Below are positions 41,528 through 51,180 of a DNA stretch of 64,000 nt, in pieces. Location of the stretch: the NCBI GenBank assembly GCA_036745275.1, contig DAIOGK010000003.1:62001-126000 (forward strand), given 5' to 3'. Source of the stretch: JAIUNP01 sp020161975. Its GTDB lineage: Bacteria > Pseudomonadota > Alphaproteobacteria > Rhizobiales > Beijerinckiaceae. The stretch's first letter is position 1, and the number at the start of each line of letters is the position of its first letter. The position numbers and the translations under genes are program-made. A model generated the notes under the pieces. It was not told the origin of the DNA, did no database searches, and saw only the letters and a list, made by a program, of their open reading frames with translations.

Positions 41528-42145
41528 CTAGGCGCTCGGAAAGCGCACCGCAAGGGCATTGGCGGCCTCGACATCCTCGGGCGTGTTGGCGTTGAAAAAC
41601 GGATCGAACGGATCCACCGGCCATTCTGCATGGGCGATGCCGATCTTCGGGGTAAAGCGGTCGATCTTGCGTTCGCCATTGAGCAGCGCGGCGCGCAATT
41701 GCTCGCGCAGGGTGATGGGCCAGAGACCGATGACAGGATGCGTCCAGCCTCCCGATGCGGCGGCGGCAAGGGGGACATCTGCTGCTCGCCGGACCGCAAT
41801 GAGGCGTGCGGTCAGATCAACGGGCAGGAATGGGCAGTCAGCCGGCAGCGAGAGAATGTCCGTCACGTACGGGCGATGGTTTGCTGCCCAGTCGAGTCCG
41901 GCGAGGATGCCGGCGAGCGGCCCGGCAAAGCCATCGATGCTGTCCGCCGCAACGGGCAGGGCGAAGGCCGCAAATCGCGCGGGATCGCCGTTGGCATTGA
42001 GGATCAACCCGTCGCATTGTGGACCAAGGCGGGCGATGACGCGGGCAAGAATGCTCTGGCCCGCAACCATTTTCAGCGGCTTGTCGCCGCCGCCCATGCG
42101 GCTTGAAAGGCCGCCGGCGAGAATGACGCCCAAGGGTTTACTCAT
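41528..42145 (-). CDS. mobA: Molybdenum cofactor guanylyltransferase
   Basis: 205 residues. Nucleotidyltransferase motif GVILAGGLSSRMGGGDKPL at the N-terminus, GPLAGILAGLDWA and LSLPADCPFLPVDL with the metal-binding Asp. It adds GMP to molybdopterin. Start at 42145, with GGGAG upstream, overlaps the fdhD 3' end by eight bases, so fdhD and mobA are translationally coupled. Confidence 0.93.
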   Translation of the reverse strand: MSKPLGVILAGGLSSRMGGGDKPLKMVAGQSILARVIARLGPQCDGLILNANGDPARFAAFALPVAADSIDGFAGPLAGILAGLDWAANHRPYVTDILSLPADCPFLPVDLTARLIAVRRAADVPLAAAASGGWTHPVIGLWPITLREQLRAALLNGERKIDRFTPKIGIAHAEWPVDPFDPFFNANTPEDVEAANALAVRFPSA

Positions 42146-43040
42146 CGCTGTCGGCTCCCTTGCGGCGGTGTTTTGACCCTTCGTCCGCGACGGTCGCAAG
42201 ATCGGCGTCGAAGATGATGCGATCCGTGCCTGACAGGGCGACAAAGCGCTGGCCGCGCATCCGGCCAATCAGCGTCAGCCCGACCTTGCGCGCAAGCTCC
42301 ACGCCGGACGCGGTAAAGCCCGAGCGCGAGGCCAGAATGGGGATGCCCATCCTCACGGTTTTGATGACCATCTCCGACGTCAGGCGACCCGTGGTGTAGA
42401 ACAGTTTGTCGGCAGGGTTCACACCATGACGGGCCATGTAGCCGGCGACCTTGTCCACGGCATTGTGGCGACCGACATCCTCCATATAGACGAGCGGGCG
42501 GTCGCCTTCGCAGAGCACGCAGCCATGGATGGCACCGGCTTCCAGATAGAGCGACGGGGTGCGATTGATCTTGTGCGAGAGCGCATAAAGCCAGGAGGTG
42601 CGCAGGATGGCCGGCGGCAATACCGCTTCGTCGATGGCGACCATCAGGTCGCCGTAGCTGGTGCCTTGCGCGCAGCCAGAGGTTAGCACCTTTTTCTTCA
42701 GCTTCTCCTCGAACCGCGTTTCTGTGGCGGTGCGCACCACGATGACGCCAAGGTCGTCGTCATAGTCGATGGCCGTCACCGGATCTGTCGGTTTCAGGAT
42801 GGCCTGATTGAGAAGGTAGCCGAGCCCGAGATATTCTGGGTGGTCGGCGATGGTCATCATCGTCACGATCTCCCGCCCGTTGAGATAGAGCGTGAGCGGG
42901 CGTTCAACCGTTACGGCGGTGGTGACAGGCGTGCCGGTCTGGTCGATGCCGTTGACGCGGACGGTCAGCCGCGGATCGGACGGGTCCGGTTTCAGAATAT
43001 AGTCTGCGATCGGGTCAAGCACGGGGTCACTCCGGTTCAT
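42138..43040 (-). CDS. fdhD: Formate dehydrogenase sulfurtransferase FdhD, with one Cys of CxxC lost
   Basis: 300 residues from the ATG at 43040; the frame opens further up and the ribosome site is weak, so the start is uncertain. FdhD takes sulfur from a cysteine desulfurase and sulfurates the Mo-bis-MGD of formate dehydrogenase. Family blocks: TIADHPEYLGLGYLL, YMEDVGRHNAVDKVAG, YTTGRLTSEMV. Enterobacterial FdhD uses a CxxC loop (CGVCG); here the loop reads SGCAQGTS, with Cys123 kept and the second position being Gly126. A single-Cys relay is therefore implied. Confidence 0.92.
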   Translation of the reverse strand: MNRSDPVLDPIADYILKPDPSDPRLTVRVNGIDQTGTPVTTAVTVERPLTLYLNGREIVTMMTIADHPEYLGLGYLLNQAILKPTDPVTAIDYDDDLGVIVVRTATETRFEEKLKKKVLTSGCAQGTSYGDLMVAIDEAVLPPAILRTSWLYALSHKINRTPSLYLEAGAIHGCVLCEGDRPLVYMEDVGRHNAVDKVAGYMARHGVNPADKLFYTTGRLTSEMVIKTVRMGIPILASRSGFTASGVELARKVGLTLIGRMRGQRFVALSGTDRIIFDADLATVADEGSKHRRKGADSDE

Positions 43041-43171
43041 GGCAGAGATACGCCAATCCGCGCACAAGCGACAGGTGCGACGTGGCATCGCTTGCGAGGC
43101 AGGGCATTCGGCTCTAAACGGCAGTCCATGCGCCAAATGGGCGTTATTTTTGTCAGCATCCGGGACACGCC

Positions 43172-44215
43172 ATGAGCAATGCCGAGATTTCCACCGATTG
43201 CCTGATCATCGGAGCGGGCCCTGTGGGGCTATTCGCGGTCTTTGAACTCGGGCTGCTCGATATCCGGGCGCATCTCATCGATATTCTCGGCAAGCCTGGT
43301 GGGCAATGTGCCGAACTCTATCCCGAAAAGCCGATCTACGACATTCCGGGCTTTCCGGTTGTGACCGGGCAGGGGCTGACCGACAATCTGATGCAGCAGA
43401 TCGCGCCGTTCCACCCGACGTTCCATCATAACGAGATGGTGACCGCTGTGGAGCCGATCGGCACAGCGGAGGCGCCGCTGTTCCGCGTGACGACCGATGG
43501 CGGCACGGTGTTTTCCGCAAAGACTGTGATGATTGCGGCCGGCGGTGGTTCGTTCCAGCCGAAGAAGCCGCCGGTGGCCAATATCGAGGCTTATGAGGGC
43601 ACCGGCGTCTTTTACGCGGTGCGCAGGATGGAAGCGCTGCGCGGGCGCAATGTGCTGATCGTCGGCGGTGGGGATTCGGCACTCGACTGGGCACTGAACC
43701 TCCAGCCCATCGCGAACCGCGTGACGCTGATGCATCGTCGCGACGAATTCCGCGCCGCACCCCATTCGGTCGAGCAGATGCGCACGCTCGTCGCCGAGGG
43801 CAGGATGGATTTGATCTTTGGCCAGATGACGGGGCTTGAGGGTGAGGCACCAACTCTCACCGGCGTTGCCTGCAAGGGTAATGACGGCAGCGCTTTCACC
43901 GTCACCTGCGATACGCTGATGCCCTTCTTCGGCCTAACGATGAAGCTTGGACCGATTGCCGACTGGGGCCTCAACCTTACCGAAAACCTGATCAACGTCG
44001 AACTCGAAGGCTTCGAGACCAATGTGCCGGGCATTTTTGCTGTCGGCGACATCAATACCTATCCGGGCAAGCTGAAGCTGATCCTGTCCGGCTTCCACGA
44101 GGCGACGCTGGCCGCACAGAAGATCAACCGCTACGTCAATCCCGGCAAGCGCGTGGTGTTCCAGTACACGACCTCCTCCACCGCGCTGCAACGCAAACTG
44201 GGCGTGACGAGCTGA
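43172..44215 (+). CDS. Ferredoxin/flavodoxin-NADP+ reductase, thioredoxin-reductase type
   Basis: 347 residues. FAD motif DCLIIGAGPVGLFAVFELG, then GGQCAELYPEKPIYDIPGFP characteristic of type-2 ferredoxin-NADP reductases, NADP motif VLIVGGGDSALDWAL, and FAVGDINTYPGKLKLILSGF. The thioredoxin-reductase CxxC is absent, which separates it from TrxB. The C-terminal TSSTALQRKLGV tail is also typical. It exchanges electrons between NADPH and ferredoxin or flavodoxin. Monocistronic by layout; divergent from fdhD across 131 bases. Confidence 0.9.
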   Translation: MSNAEISTDCLIIGAGPVGLFAVFELGLLDIRAHLIDILGKPGGQCAELYPEKPIYDIPGFPVVTGQGLTDNLMQQIAPFHPTFHHNEMVTAVEPIGTAEAPLFRVTTDGGTVFSAKTVMIAAGGGSFQPKKPPVANIEAYEGTGVFYAVRRMEALRGRNVLIVGGGDSALDWALNLQPIANRVTLMHRRDEFRAAPHSVEQMRTLVAEGRMDLIFGQMTGLEGEAPTLTGVACKGNDGSAFTVTCDTLMPFFGLTMKLGPIADWGLNLTENLINVELEGFETNVPGIFAVGDINTYPGKLKLILSGFHEATLAAQKINRYVNPGKRVVFQYTTSSTALQRKLGVTS

Positions 44216-44221
44216 GGAAAA

Positions 44222-44254
44222 CGCCCCGTTTCGCTGCCTCGCCCTGACGGGGCG
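44222..44254. terminator. Stem-loop between convergent genes
   Basis: CGCCCCGT (44222-44229) pairs with ACGGGGCG (44247-44254) around a 17-base loop, in the gap between the reductase and phosphoesterase stops. No T run follows, so termination is only possible. Confidence 0.4.
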
Positions 44255-44286
44255 GGCGCAGGCTGCCGGGGACGATCGGTGCACCG

Positions 44287-45168
44287 CTATGTGATCGTCT
44301 CACTGGCCAGCAATGTCACCGGCGCGTCGGGCGCTTCCATGCCGCGTATGTCGAGCCTGATCGTGGTGTGGCCCGCCACGCGCGAAAGATGAAAAAGGTG
44401 CCAGGCGGCGCGATGGGCCGCATCGCCCGGCACGGCTGAACAGGATGCCACGCCGACAACCGGGATGGTCGTGCCTGCGGGGCCCGGCAATCGGGCCAGC
44501 GAGCGCCGGTGATTGTGGCCATGCAGCACCAGATCGGCGCCATGCTGCGCCAGCACCGCTTCCATGTCATGGGCATCACGCAGGCGGCGGAACAGTCTCG
44601 CGCCGTCATAATGCGGCGGATGATGGATCATCACGACCCGAATGTGATCGCGCGTCGCATCAAGAAGCTGGCCCAACCGGTCGCGTTGTTTTGTGCCCAC
44701 GGCGCCGGATGCAAGAAACGGCAGCGTCGGGATGGCCGACGAGACGCCGATGAGCGCGATATCGCCGCGCCGCCGCAGATAGGGGAAGCCTTCGCCCTCA
44801 TCGCCGCGCATGTAGTCGCCGAACTGCCGATCCATGAAGCCAAGCGAATCGGTGACGTAAGCATCGTGGTTGCCCGGCACCATGCTGACGGTCCGTGCGT
44901 CGCCGAGGTTTGCGAGGGTCGTCTTCGCCAGCAGGAATTCGGCATCAAGGCCAATGTTGACGAGATCGCCCGAGAGCGCCACATGGTCGGGATGCTGGTC
45001 TGCCACATCGTCGAGAATGCGCGCCAGCACATCCATGTTGTGGATATCCCGGCGATGCTTGTGCCAGTTCAACCAGCCGATGAACCGCTTGCCCATCATG
45101 TCGCCAGGTCGCGGCGTGGGCAGCGGACCAATGTGCGGATCGGACAGATGGGCGAGCGTAAAGGTCAC
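44287..45168 (-). CDS. Calcineurin-like metallophosphoesterase
   Basis: 293 residues from a GTG at 45168, which starts the first strand VTFTLAHLSDPHIG; the frame stays open above. The five-part dimetal motif is complete: DPH, SGDLVNIG, PGNHD, HHPPHY and HGHNH. It resembles CpdA/Icc-like 3',5'-cyclic nucleotide phosphodiesterases and other cytosolic members; the substrate is not determined by sequence. Divergent from the Nudix gene with 91 bases between starts. Confidence 0.85.
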   Translation of the reverse strand: MTFTLAHLSDPHIGPLPTPRPGDMMGKRFIGWLNWHKHRRDIHNMDVLARILDDVADQHPDHVALSGDLVNIGLDAEFLLAKTTLANLGDARTVSMVPGNHDAYVTDSLGFMDRQFGDYMRGDEGEGFPYLRRRGDIALIGVSSAIPTLPFLASGAVGTKQRDRLGQLLDATRDHIRVVMIHHPPHYDGARLFRRLRDAHDMEAVLAQHGADLVLHGHNHRRSLARLPGPAGTTIPVVGVASCSAVPGDAAHRAAWHLFHLSRVAGHTTIRLDIRGMEAPDAPVTLLASETIT

Positions 45169-45259
45169 GATGGGTCCGGTGCTGTCTTGGGTTCGTCCGG
45201 TTTTTCCTCTATTCGGGCCAAGGTCAAGCGTGCAGTGTGCCCAGAACAGGAGATGACCA

Positions 45260-45763
45260 ATGAGCGAGCGCCCCGAACGCCGCTGGCTGACCCGGCTGGT
45301 GCACACCTATTTCCGCTTTGCCCGGCCAATGACACTGGGGGTACGCGGCGCGGTTTTCGATGCCGAGGGGCGGATTTTTCTGGTGCGCCACACCTATGTT
45401 CCGGGCTGGCACCTGCCCGGCGGCGGGGTGGAACCCGGCGAGACCTTGCAACAGGCGATGGCCAAGGAACTCTCCGAAGAAGGCAACATCCGCGTCACCG
45501 GGCCGATGGAACTGCATGGCATGTTCTTCAATGGCCATGTCTCGCGCCGGGATCATGTCGCCGTGTTCGTGATCAGGGCCTATGAACAGTCCGCGCCGCG
45601 CATGGCGGACAAGGAAATCGCTGAAACCGGCTTTTTTGCACTTGATGCCTTGCCGGAGCGGACAACGCGCGGCACGCGGCAGAGACTTAAGGAAATCGTT
45701 GACGGGCTGGTGCCCGCCGAACATTGGGAACCTCACGCCCTTGTGAGCACGGGCGGCGCGTGA
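45260..45763 (+). CDS. Nudix hydrolase with a divergent Nudix box
   Basis: 167 residues. The box GGGVEPGETLQQAMAKELSE continues EGNI: the first Gly, the Glu and the EE pair are kept, but the usual Arg of REUxEE is Lys and the final Gly is Asn. Preceding sequence VPGWHLPGGGV is typical. AGGAG precedes the ATG. Substrate unknown; a nucleoside diphosphate derivative is expected from the family. A GNAT gene follows after 13 bases. Confidence 0.85.
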   Translation: MSERPERRWLTRLVHTYFRFARPMTLGVRGAVFDAEGRIFLVRHTYVPGWHLPGGGVEPGETLQQAMAKELSEEGNIRVTGPMELHGMFFNGHVSRRDHVAVFVIRAYEQSAPRMADKEIAETGFFALDALPERTTRGTRQRLKEIVDGLVPAEHWEPHALVSTGGA

Positions 45764-45776
45764 TAGCGCGCGTTTC

Positions 45777-46274
45777 ATGACCACCTTGCGCATCTCGATC
45801 CTTCAAGAAACTCCGGGCGATGCCGCAGACATCGAGCGGCTGAACGACCGTGCCTTCGGGCCGGGGCGCTTTTCGCGTTCGGCGGAGCGGGTGCGAGAGG
45901 AAACGGCGCATGAGCCCGCACTCAGCTTCACCGCGCGTGTCGCGACGCTGCTCGTCGGCTCTGTGCGGCAGACGCCGATCCTGATCGGGACAGCGAAGGC
46001 GCTGATGCTGGGGCCGTTGGCGGTGGAGCCGGCTTTTCGCAGCCGTGGCATCGGCAGGCAACTGATGGATCGGGCAATTGCGGAGGCCGTAGCCAACGGC
46101 TACCGCCTCGTGCTGCTGGTGGGCGATGAAGCCTATTACGGGCGGATGGGGTTTCGCCGCGTGCCGCCGGGAAGCATCATTCTGCCAGGGCCGGTCGATC
46201 CGCAGCGCATCCTCCTCTGGGCGGCCGATGAAGACGTGCGTGCCAGCGCCCGGGGTCCCGTCCGCGGGGCGTGA
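45777..46274 (+). CDS. GNAT family N-acetyltransferase
   Basis: 165 residues, YhbS-like. Acetyl-CoA loop LAVEPAFRSRGIGRQLMDRA near residue 90 and the strand LVLLVGDEAYYGRMGFRRVP are diagnostic. It would transfer acetyl from acetyl-CoA to an amine of unknown substrate. Probably co-transcribed with the Nudix gene 13 bases upstream. Confidence 0.85.
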   Translation: MTTLRISILQETPGDAADIERLNDRAFGPGRFSRSAERVREETAHEPALSFTARVATLLVGSVRQTPILIGTAKALMLGPLAVEPAFRSRGIGRQLMDRAIAEAVANGYRLVLLVGDEAYYGRMGFRRVPPGSIILPGPVDPQRILLWAADEDVRASARGPVRGA

Positions 46275-46306
46275 GTGTTTTTGTGGCGGTCGGCGCCGTG
46301 CGCAAA

Positions 46307-48409
46307 TCAACGCTCCCGCGTGCGGCCTTCGCGCAGCCAGGTCAGCACCAGCGGCAGCAGCAGGAGCAGCAGGCCCAGCCCGCCGGAGGCCAGTGCCGCT
46401 ACGCTGACACCACGCACGACGGAAGCTTCAGTCGGCTTCAAACCAACGAAATCGGCACCGCCAAAACGTGAACCCGAGCGGATATCGGTGAGGCGCGGAA
46501 TGGACAGGCTGCCGCCATTGTCGAGCCGCCGGATCGAACCGCCGCTTTCGCTGGCAATCGGCTGAAGCCGATCGGTTGTCGAAATGACATCCATGAACTC
46601 TTTCGGATTGGCCGGACCGGCATTGGCGAAGGCGACCAACTTGTCGCTCTGTGCCTTGTAAAGCCCGGCGCGGCGCAGCGGCAAGGTTGCGCGCCAGAGG
46701 CCCGGCTCGGCCTCGCTCAGGCTCACTTTCAGGGTCTCGCCGCCAGGCATGGTCAGGTCGACATCGCCGGGGCCGGTGCCGATGGTGCGACGGTCAATGA
46801 TAAGTTGGCGGCCGCGCACTGAAAGCCTGAGAGCCTCTTCCTCCAGATCCGGTTCCTTCATCAGCCAATGGACGAGGCGGCGCAAAAGGTCGAGATAAGG
46901 CCCGCCGCCTTCATAACCGCGCGCCCATAGCCAGACCTGATCGGTGAGGAACATGGCGACGCGGCCCTTGTCCTCGCGCTTCAGGACCAGCAGGGGATTG
47001 CTGGCGATTCCGGTCATCACCACGTTGCCGCTGCGGATTTCAGCCGGAATTTGGCGGAAAAACGGCGCCCAGGACGGATCATTGCTGCCCTGCACACCCT
47101 TTGCGCCCTCCAGAAGGCGGGTGACGGGGTGGCGTTCGCCAAGCTCGGTCACGCGGGCGCGGAAGGTTTGCTCCACCGGGTTCGCGCCCGGAATGGCCGG
47201 CATGATCTGGCGCAGCGGTGTCGACAGAAGGCCGTTTCGCGCCAGAATTTCCGGCCCGGAAGCGAAGAGGATCGGCCCGCCTTCCCGGACGTAGCGCACC
47301 ATGTTCTCGAAGTAGCTCGTCGGCAGATAGGTCTGGTTCGAGTAGCGGTCGAAAATGATGAGATCGAATTCGTGGATCTTCTGCTGAAAGAGTTCGCGCG
47401 TGGGGAAAGCGATCAGCGACAGTTCGCCGGTCGGCGTTCCATCTTGCTTCTCCGGCGGGCGCAGAATGGTGAAATGAACGAGGTCGACGTTCGGGTCTGC
47501 CTTCAAGAGGTTACGCCAGGTGCGCTCTCCGGCGTGGGGCTCACCCGAAACGAGCAGAACACGCAGCTTGTCGCGCACACCTTCCACCGGCAGAGCGATC
47601 AGATTGTTGAGGGCGGTCAATTCGCCGTCAGCGGTGGCGATGGAGACCTCGAAGAGGTTGATGCCGGCCCGGTCGATCTTCAGCGGCAGGCGCACGGGCA
47701 CATTGGTCCGCACATCGCGGGTGAGGAACGGCTCGCCGTTGCGGCTGACGGTGAGACGGAGAATGCTGGCCGGTGCGCCCTCACTGACGAGCCGGACGGT
47801 CGCCTCCACCTCCTTGCCGACGATGCCGAAGCGCGGCGCTTCGACAATCTCGATGCGGCGGTCGAATTCATCGGCCTTGCCGGTGATCAGGCCGTGAAAC
47901 GGCGCGCCATATCCCAGTGTCCGCAGGGAGGGGGGCACATCATGCACCACGCCGTCGGTAATCGCGAGGATGCCGGCGACGCGCTCGGGCGGGGTGTCGC
48001 TCAGGGCGCTCATCAGCGCTTCAAACAAATGCGTGCCGTCGGCATCGGTGTCGCGCTCGAAGACCTCGACGACCTTGAGAATGGTGTTCGGACGCGCCTT
48101 GATCTGGCGTTCCATCTCGGCGACGGCAGCATCGGTCTGCGCTGTGCGGTTCGCGATGCCCTGGCTGCCGGAACGATCGACGACAAGGGCAACGACTTCC
48201 GGCAGGCCCTCGCGCTCCTCATTGACGAAGCGCGGGTCCATCAGTGCAAAACCGAGCAGCGCAAAAGCGGCTAGACGCAGCCAGCCGCCGCGTTTGCCCG
48301 AATAGATCAGCAGTCCGCTGAGAAGCAATGTGACGATGCCGAGGCCGATAAGCAGCGGCAGGGGCAACAGCGGATCGAATGCGAGGCTGAAGCGGTTTTC
48401 CATGATCAT
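46307..48409 (-). CDS. Large membrane protein with VWA-like and amidotransferase-like regions
   Basis: 700 residues. Two N-terminal membrane helices (residues 15-57), an exoplasmic part that opens with VVALVVDRSGSQG like a degenerate VWA MIDAS (DxSxS), a class-I glutamine-amidotransferase-like region (LRVLLVSGEPHAGERTWRNL, FDLIIFDRYSNQTYLP, GGPILFASGPEIL) with no clear catalytic Cys, and a C-terminal helix (about 668-690). Start overlaps the previous stop as ATGA. It is the last gene of MoxR-DUF58-DUF4159, a unit tied in other bacteria to envelope assembly or aerotolerance; specific role unknown. Confidence 0.78.
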   Translation of the reverse strand: MIMENRFSLAFDPLLPLPLLIGLGIVTLLLSGLLIYSGKRGGWLRLAAFALLGFALMDPRFVNEEREGLPEVVALVVDRSGSQGIANRTAQTDAAVAEMERQIKARPNTILKVVEVFERDTDADGTHLFEALMSALSDTPPERVAGILAITDGVVHDVPPSLRTLGYGAPFHGLITGKADEFDRRIEIVEAPRFGIVGKEVEATVRLVSEGAPASILRLTVSRNGEPFLTRDVRTNVPVRLPLKIDRAGINLFEVSIATADGELTALNNLIALPVEGVRDKLRVLLVSGEPHAGERTWRNLLKADPNVDLVHFTILRPPEKQDGTPTGELSLIAFPTRELFQQKIHEFDLIIFDRYSNQTYLPTSYFENMVRYVREGGPILFASGPEILARNGLLSTPLRQIMPAIPGANPVEQTFRARVTELGERHPVTRLLEGAKGVQGSNDPSWAPFFRQIPAEIRSGNVVMTGIASNPLLVLKREDKGRVAMFLTDQVWLWARGYEGGGPYLDLLRRLVHWLMKEPDLEEEALRLSVRGRQLIIDRRTIGTGPGDVDLTMPGGETLKVSLSEAEPGLWRATLPLRRAGLYKAQSDKLVAFANAGPANPKEFMDVISTTDRLQPIASESGGSIRRLDNGGSLSIPRLTDIRSGSRFGGADFVGLKPTEASVVRGVSVAALASGGLGLLLLLLPLVLTWLREGRTRER

Positions 48410-51180
48410 TGCCCCAGCCTGTCAAGCAGGGCAGGGATATGCACCTGATCGGCCTTGTAATTGCCGGTCATGGCATACATCGCCAGATTGATGCCGGCCC
48501 TCAGCGCCATTTCGCGCTGGCGGGGCTCGTTCGGCACCATGGGGTAGCGCGGCTGACCGTTGCGATCATGCGCCCAGGCGGCGGCAAGATCTGTGGAGGT
48601 GATGATGACCGGGGACACCCGGTCGCCGGCGCGGGCGGGGCGCTTTTCGTCCGATGCGCCGCGCGGAATGGCTTCCACCCAGGTTTCACCCTGCGCGTAG
48701 CGGCCGACGAGCCGGTCGAGCAGGTAGAAAGTCTTGGTGATGACATGATCGCGCGGGATTTCCTCGATCTCGGGAATGTCGAGGCTCGCCAGCATCTGGC
48801 GCAGGCGGCGCGTTTCCGCTGTCGTGCCTGCCGTACTGCGCATGGCGGTGGCATCGCGCGTGTCGAAAATCACGGTGCCGCCGTTTTTCATGAATTGATC
48901 GATGCGGCGAAGCGCCGTTTCGGACGGCACCGGCTGGTCGGGCGTGATCGGCCAGTAGACCAGCGAATAGAACACCATCTCGTCCTTGCCGGGATCGAGG
49001 CCGACCGGTGCGCCGGGTTCAAAGGCCGTGCGGTTGGCCAGCGCCCGCGTCAGCGTTTCAAGGCCCAGGCGGCTGGTTTCATCCACTTCGCGATTGCCGG
49101 TGACGATATAGGCGAGGCGGGTTTTCAGGCTGGCGGAGATGTCCTGCTGGGTGGGCGCGGCTTTGGGCGCTTGCGGCGTCTGGGCTTTGCCGGGCGGCGG
49201 CTGGAGCGTTGCTGCGAGGGCTGCAACTAAAAGGCCGGTGGCGGCGCGGGTGAGGATGCGGCGGGAAAGCAGCCCGGCCAGCCAGGCCACCGCCAACGCA
49301 TCGAGAAGGAACAGCAGGAAAGCCGCGATCAGCAGCGCCGGACGCAGATCGAGTGGCGGCTGGACATTCAGCGGCAGGCGCGTTGCCGCTCCGAAGTCGA
49401 TCTCCGGCAAGGTGGTGTCGGGCGCCAGCGCGTTGACGGCTATGGTGGCTTCCGGCGGGCCGTAAAAGCCCGGTGGGTGATCCCGCGTCGCGGGGCCGGG
49501 AAAGTTCCGCGGAATGGCCTTTGCCGTTGCTGGCGGCGCGGCAAAAGCACCAAAGCCATCGAGCGAGCGGCGCGGGTTCGCCAGTTCCTTGCCCGTCTCG
49601 CGCGTCTCGCCGGAGGTGACAGCCAGCGGCAGGATGCGCCGGAACATGTCGACAAAAAGCCCTGACAGCGGCAGGTTGGACCAACTCGTATCCGCTGTGA
49701 CGTGAAAAAGAATGATGAGCCCCTTGCCGCGTCGCGTCGCCGTGACGAGCGGCGTACCATCGGCGAGCGCAGCCCAGGTGCGTTCGTTCAGGGTTGGGGT
49801 TGGCTCGGCCAGCACCTGCCGTTCGATCAGCACGTCCTGCGGCGCCGCAAGGCCCGCAAAGGGGCTTTCTGCCGGAAATGGTGCCAGCCGCTGCGGCTTT
49901 TCCCAAGACAGCGCGCCACCGAGCACGCGTCCGCCGCGCCTCAGGCGCACCGGCAGCAGGGTATCCGACGAGGCCGCAAGGCCCGAACCGGCAAAGCGGA
50001 CGAGAACGCCGCCATCCTCGACATAAGCCGTCAACTGGTCGAGCGTCGCACCGGCGATGGTTCCGACATCGACCAGAACCATCACCTCGGGCTTGTCCGT
50101 CAGCATCCGGCCGATGGGATCGGTACTGCCACGCGGGGCTTCGAGCAACGTCGAGTAGGGCGCGAGCGCGTTGGTGACGAAGTAGCTGCCGGAGACCAGC
50201 GGCTGGTTCGTATCCGCCGTCTCGCCCGAAACCAGCGCGACGCGACGGCGCTGGGAACCGGCATCGAGCAGGTGAACGGCGGCAGCGCTGCGCCCGTCGG
50301 CGATTTCGAGGCGGCTGATGTCGTTGCGGACTTCCAGTGGCACGGCGATTTTTGCCTCGGCTTTCGCTGTGCCGGCAAAATCGAAGGGCGCCTCGCCCAG
50401 CGGGCGCCCCTTGCTGTCCAGCGCGCGGACGATGCCGAGCGATTCCCCGCCGCTCGCCGGGCGCACCAGTTTCACCACCATCGCATCACGCTCGTTGCTG
50501 GCCGACGCGATGGCCCGGACGGGCGTCCGCTCATCCGCGATGATGCGCAGACGGGGGCCGAGCTTTTCAATGAACGTGCGGGTTGCAGCCTCGTCGGTGC
50601 CCGTCGCCATACGATCAGACAGCCAGAGGATTTCGGCCTGCGGTGTCGCCTCGGCATAGCTGGCGAGCGCGGCAAACTGTTTCGCCCGGTCAATGGAATG
50701 GGGGACAGGTTGCAGGCCCCGCAGACGCTCGATGGCGGCGCGGGCATTCACGGCGGTGGGGATGGCCGCCTCTTCGGAGGCAGCGCGCAGGACGACGGGA
50801 CGATCGACCGCTGTCTCGATCAGCGTGATGGCCCGGTCACGGCGCTTCGGCCAATCTGGCGCGGCGCCCCAGCCGTTGTCGATCAGCAGGACAAGAGGAC
50901 CGCGTCCGGCGCCTGATTCCACCGGCGGCGGGTTCCAGAGCGGGCCGGCGAGCGCCAGGATCGCAATTCCAGCCAGCGCAAGTCGCAGCAAAAGCAGCCA
51001 CCAGGGCATGCGCGCAGGCTGTCGTTCCGGTGTCACCAGATCCTTCACCAGCGGGATTGTCGGCAGGGGGATGCGCTTTGGCGGTGGCGGGGTGACGCGC
51101 AGCAGAAAGTAGAGCGCGGGCAGGGCAGCAAGCGCAATCAGCACCATCGGCGCGGCAAACACGAGGGGCAGGCCCAGCAT
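48406..51180 (-). CDS. BatA-like N-terminal / DUF4159 membrane protein
   Basis: 924 residues. N-terminal BatA-type segment with two helices (FAAPMVLIALAALPALYFLL and WLLLLRLALAGIAILALAG), large periplasmic middle with VWA-like LVLLIDNGWG, helices near 620-665, and a C-terminal DUF4159 domain from about 700 (RLAYIVTGNREVDETSRLGL, NGGTVIFDTRDA, DHVITKTFYLLD). The ATG at 51180 overlaps the DUF58 stop by one base (TGATG). Second to last gene of the MoxR operon. Such proteins probably form a membrane complex served by the MoxR ATPase. Confidence 0.82.
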   Translation of the reverse strand: MLGLPLVFAAPMVLIALAALPALYFLLRVTPPPPKRIPLPTIPLVKDLVTPERQPARMPWWLLLLRLALAGIAILALAGPLWNPPPVESGAGRGPLVLLIDNGWGAAPDWPKRRDRAITLIETAVDRPVVLRAASEEAAIPTAVNARAAIERLRGLQPVPHSIDRAKQFAALASYAEATPQAEILWLSDRMATGTDEAATRTFIEKLGPRLRIIADERTPVRAIASASNERDAMVVKLVRPASGGESLGIVRALDSKGRPLGEAPFDFAGTAKAEAKIAVPLEVRNDISRLEIADGRSAAAVHLLDAGSQRRRVALVSGETADTNQPLVSGSYFVTNALAPYSTLLEAPRGSTDPIGRMLTDKPEVMVLVDVGTIAGATLDQLTAYVEDGGVLVRFAGSGLAASSDTLLPVRLRRGGRVLGGALSWEKPQRLAPFPAESPFAGLAAPQDVLIERQVLAEPTPTLNERTWAALADGTPLVTATRRGKGLIILFHVTADTSWSNLPLSGLFVDMFRRILPLAVTSGETRETGKELANPRRSLDGFGAFAAPPATAKAIPRNFPGPATRDHPPGFYGPPEATIAVNALAPDTTLPEIDFGAATRLPLNVQPPLDLRPALLIAAFLLFLLDALAVAWLAGLLSRRILTRAATGLLVAALAATLQPPPGKAQTPQAPKAAPTQQDISASLKTRLAYIVTGNREVDETSRLGLETLTRALANRTAFEPGAPVGLDPGKDEMVFYSLVYWPITPDQPVPSETALRRIDQFMKNGGTVIFDTRDATAMRSTAGTTAETRRLRQMLASLDIPEIEEIPRDHVITKTFYLLDRLVGRYAQGETWVEAIPRGASDEKRPARAGDRVSPVIITSTDLAAAWAHDRNGQPRYPMVPNEPRQREMALRAGINLAMYAMTGNYKADQVHIPALLDRLGQ

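Noticed and set aside
43130..43153. CGCC-AAATG-GGCG with TTATTTTT as a terminator or riboswitch before the ferredoxin reductase
   Set aside because: The stem is only four to five pairs and sits between divergent genes, where no transcript needs to end.
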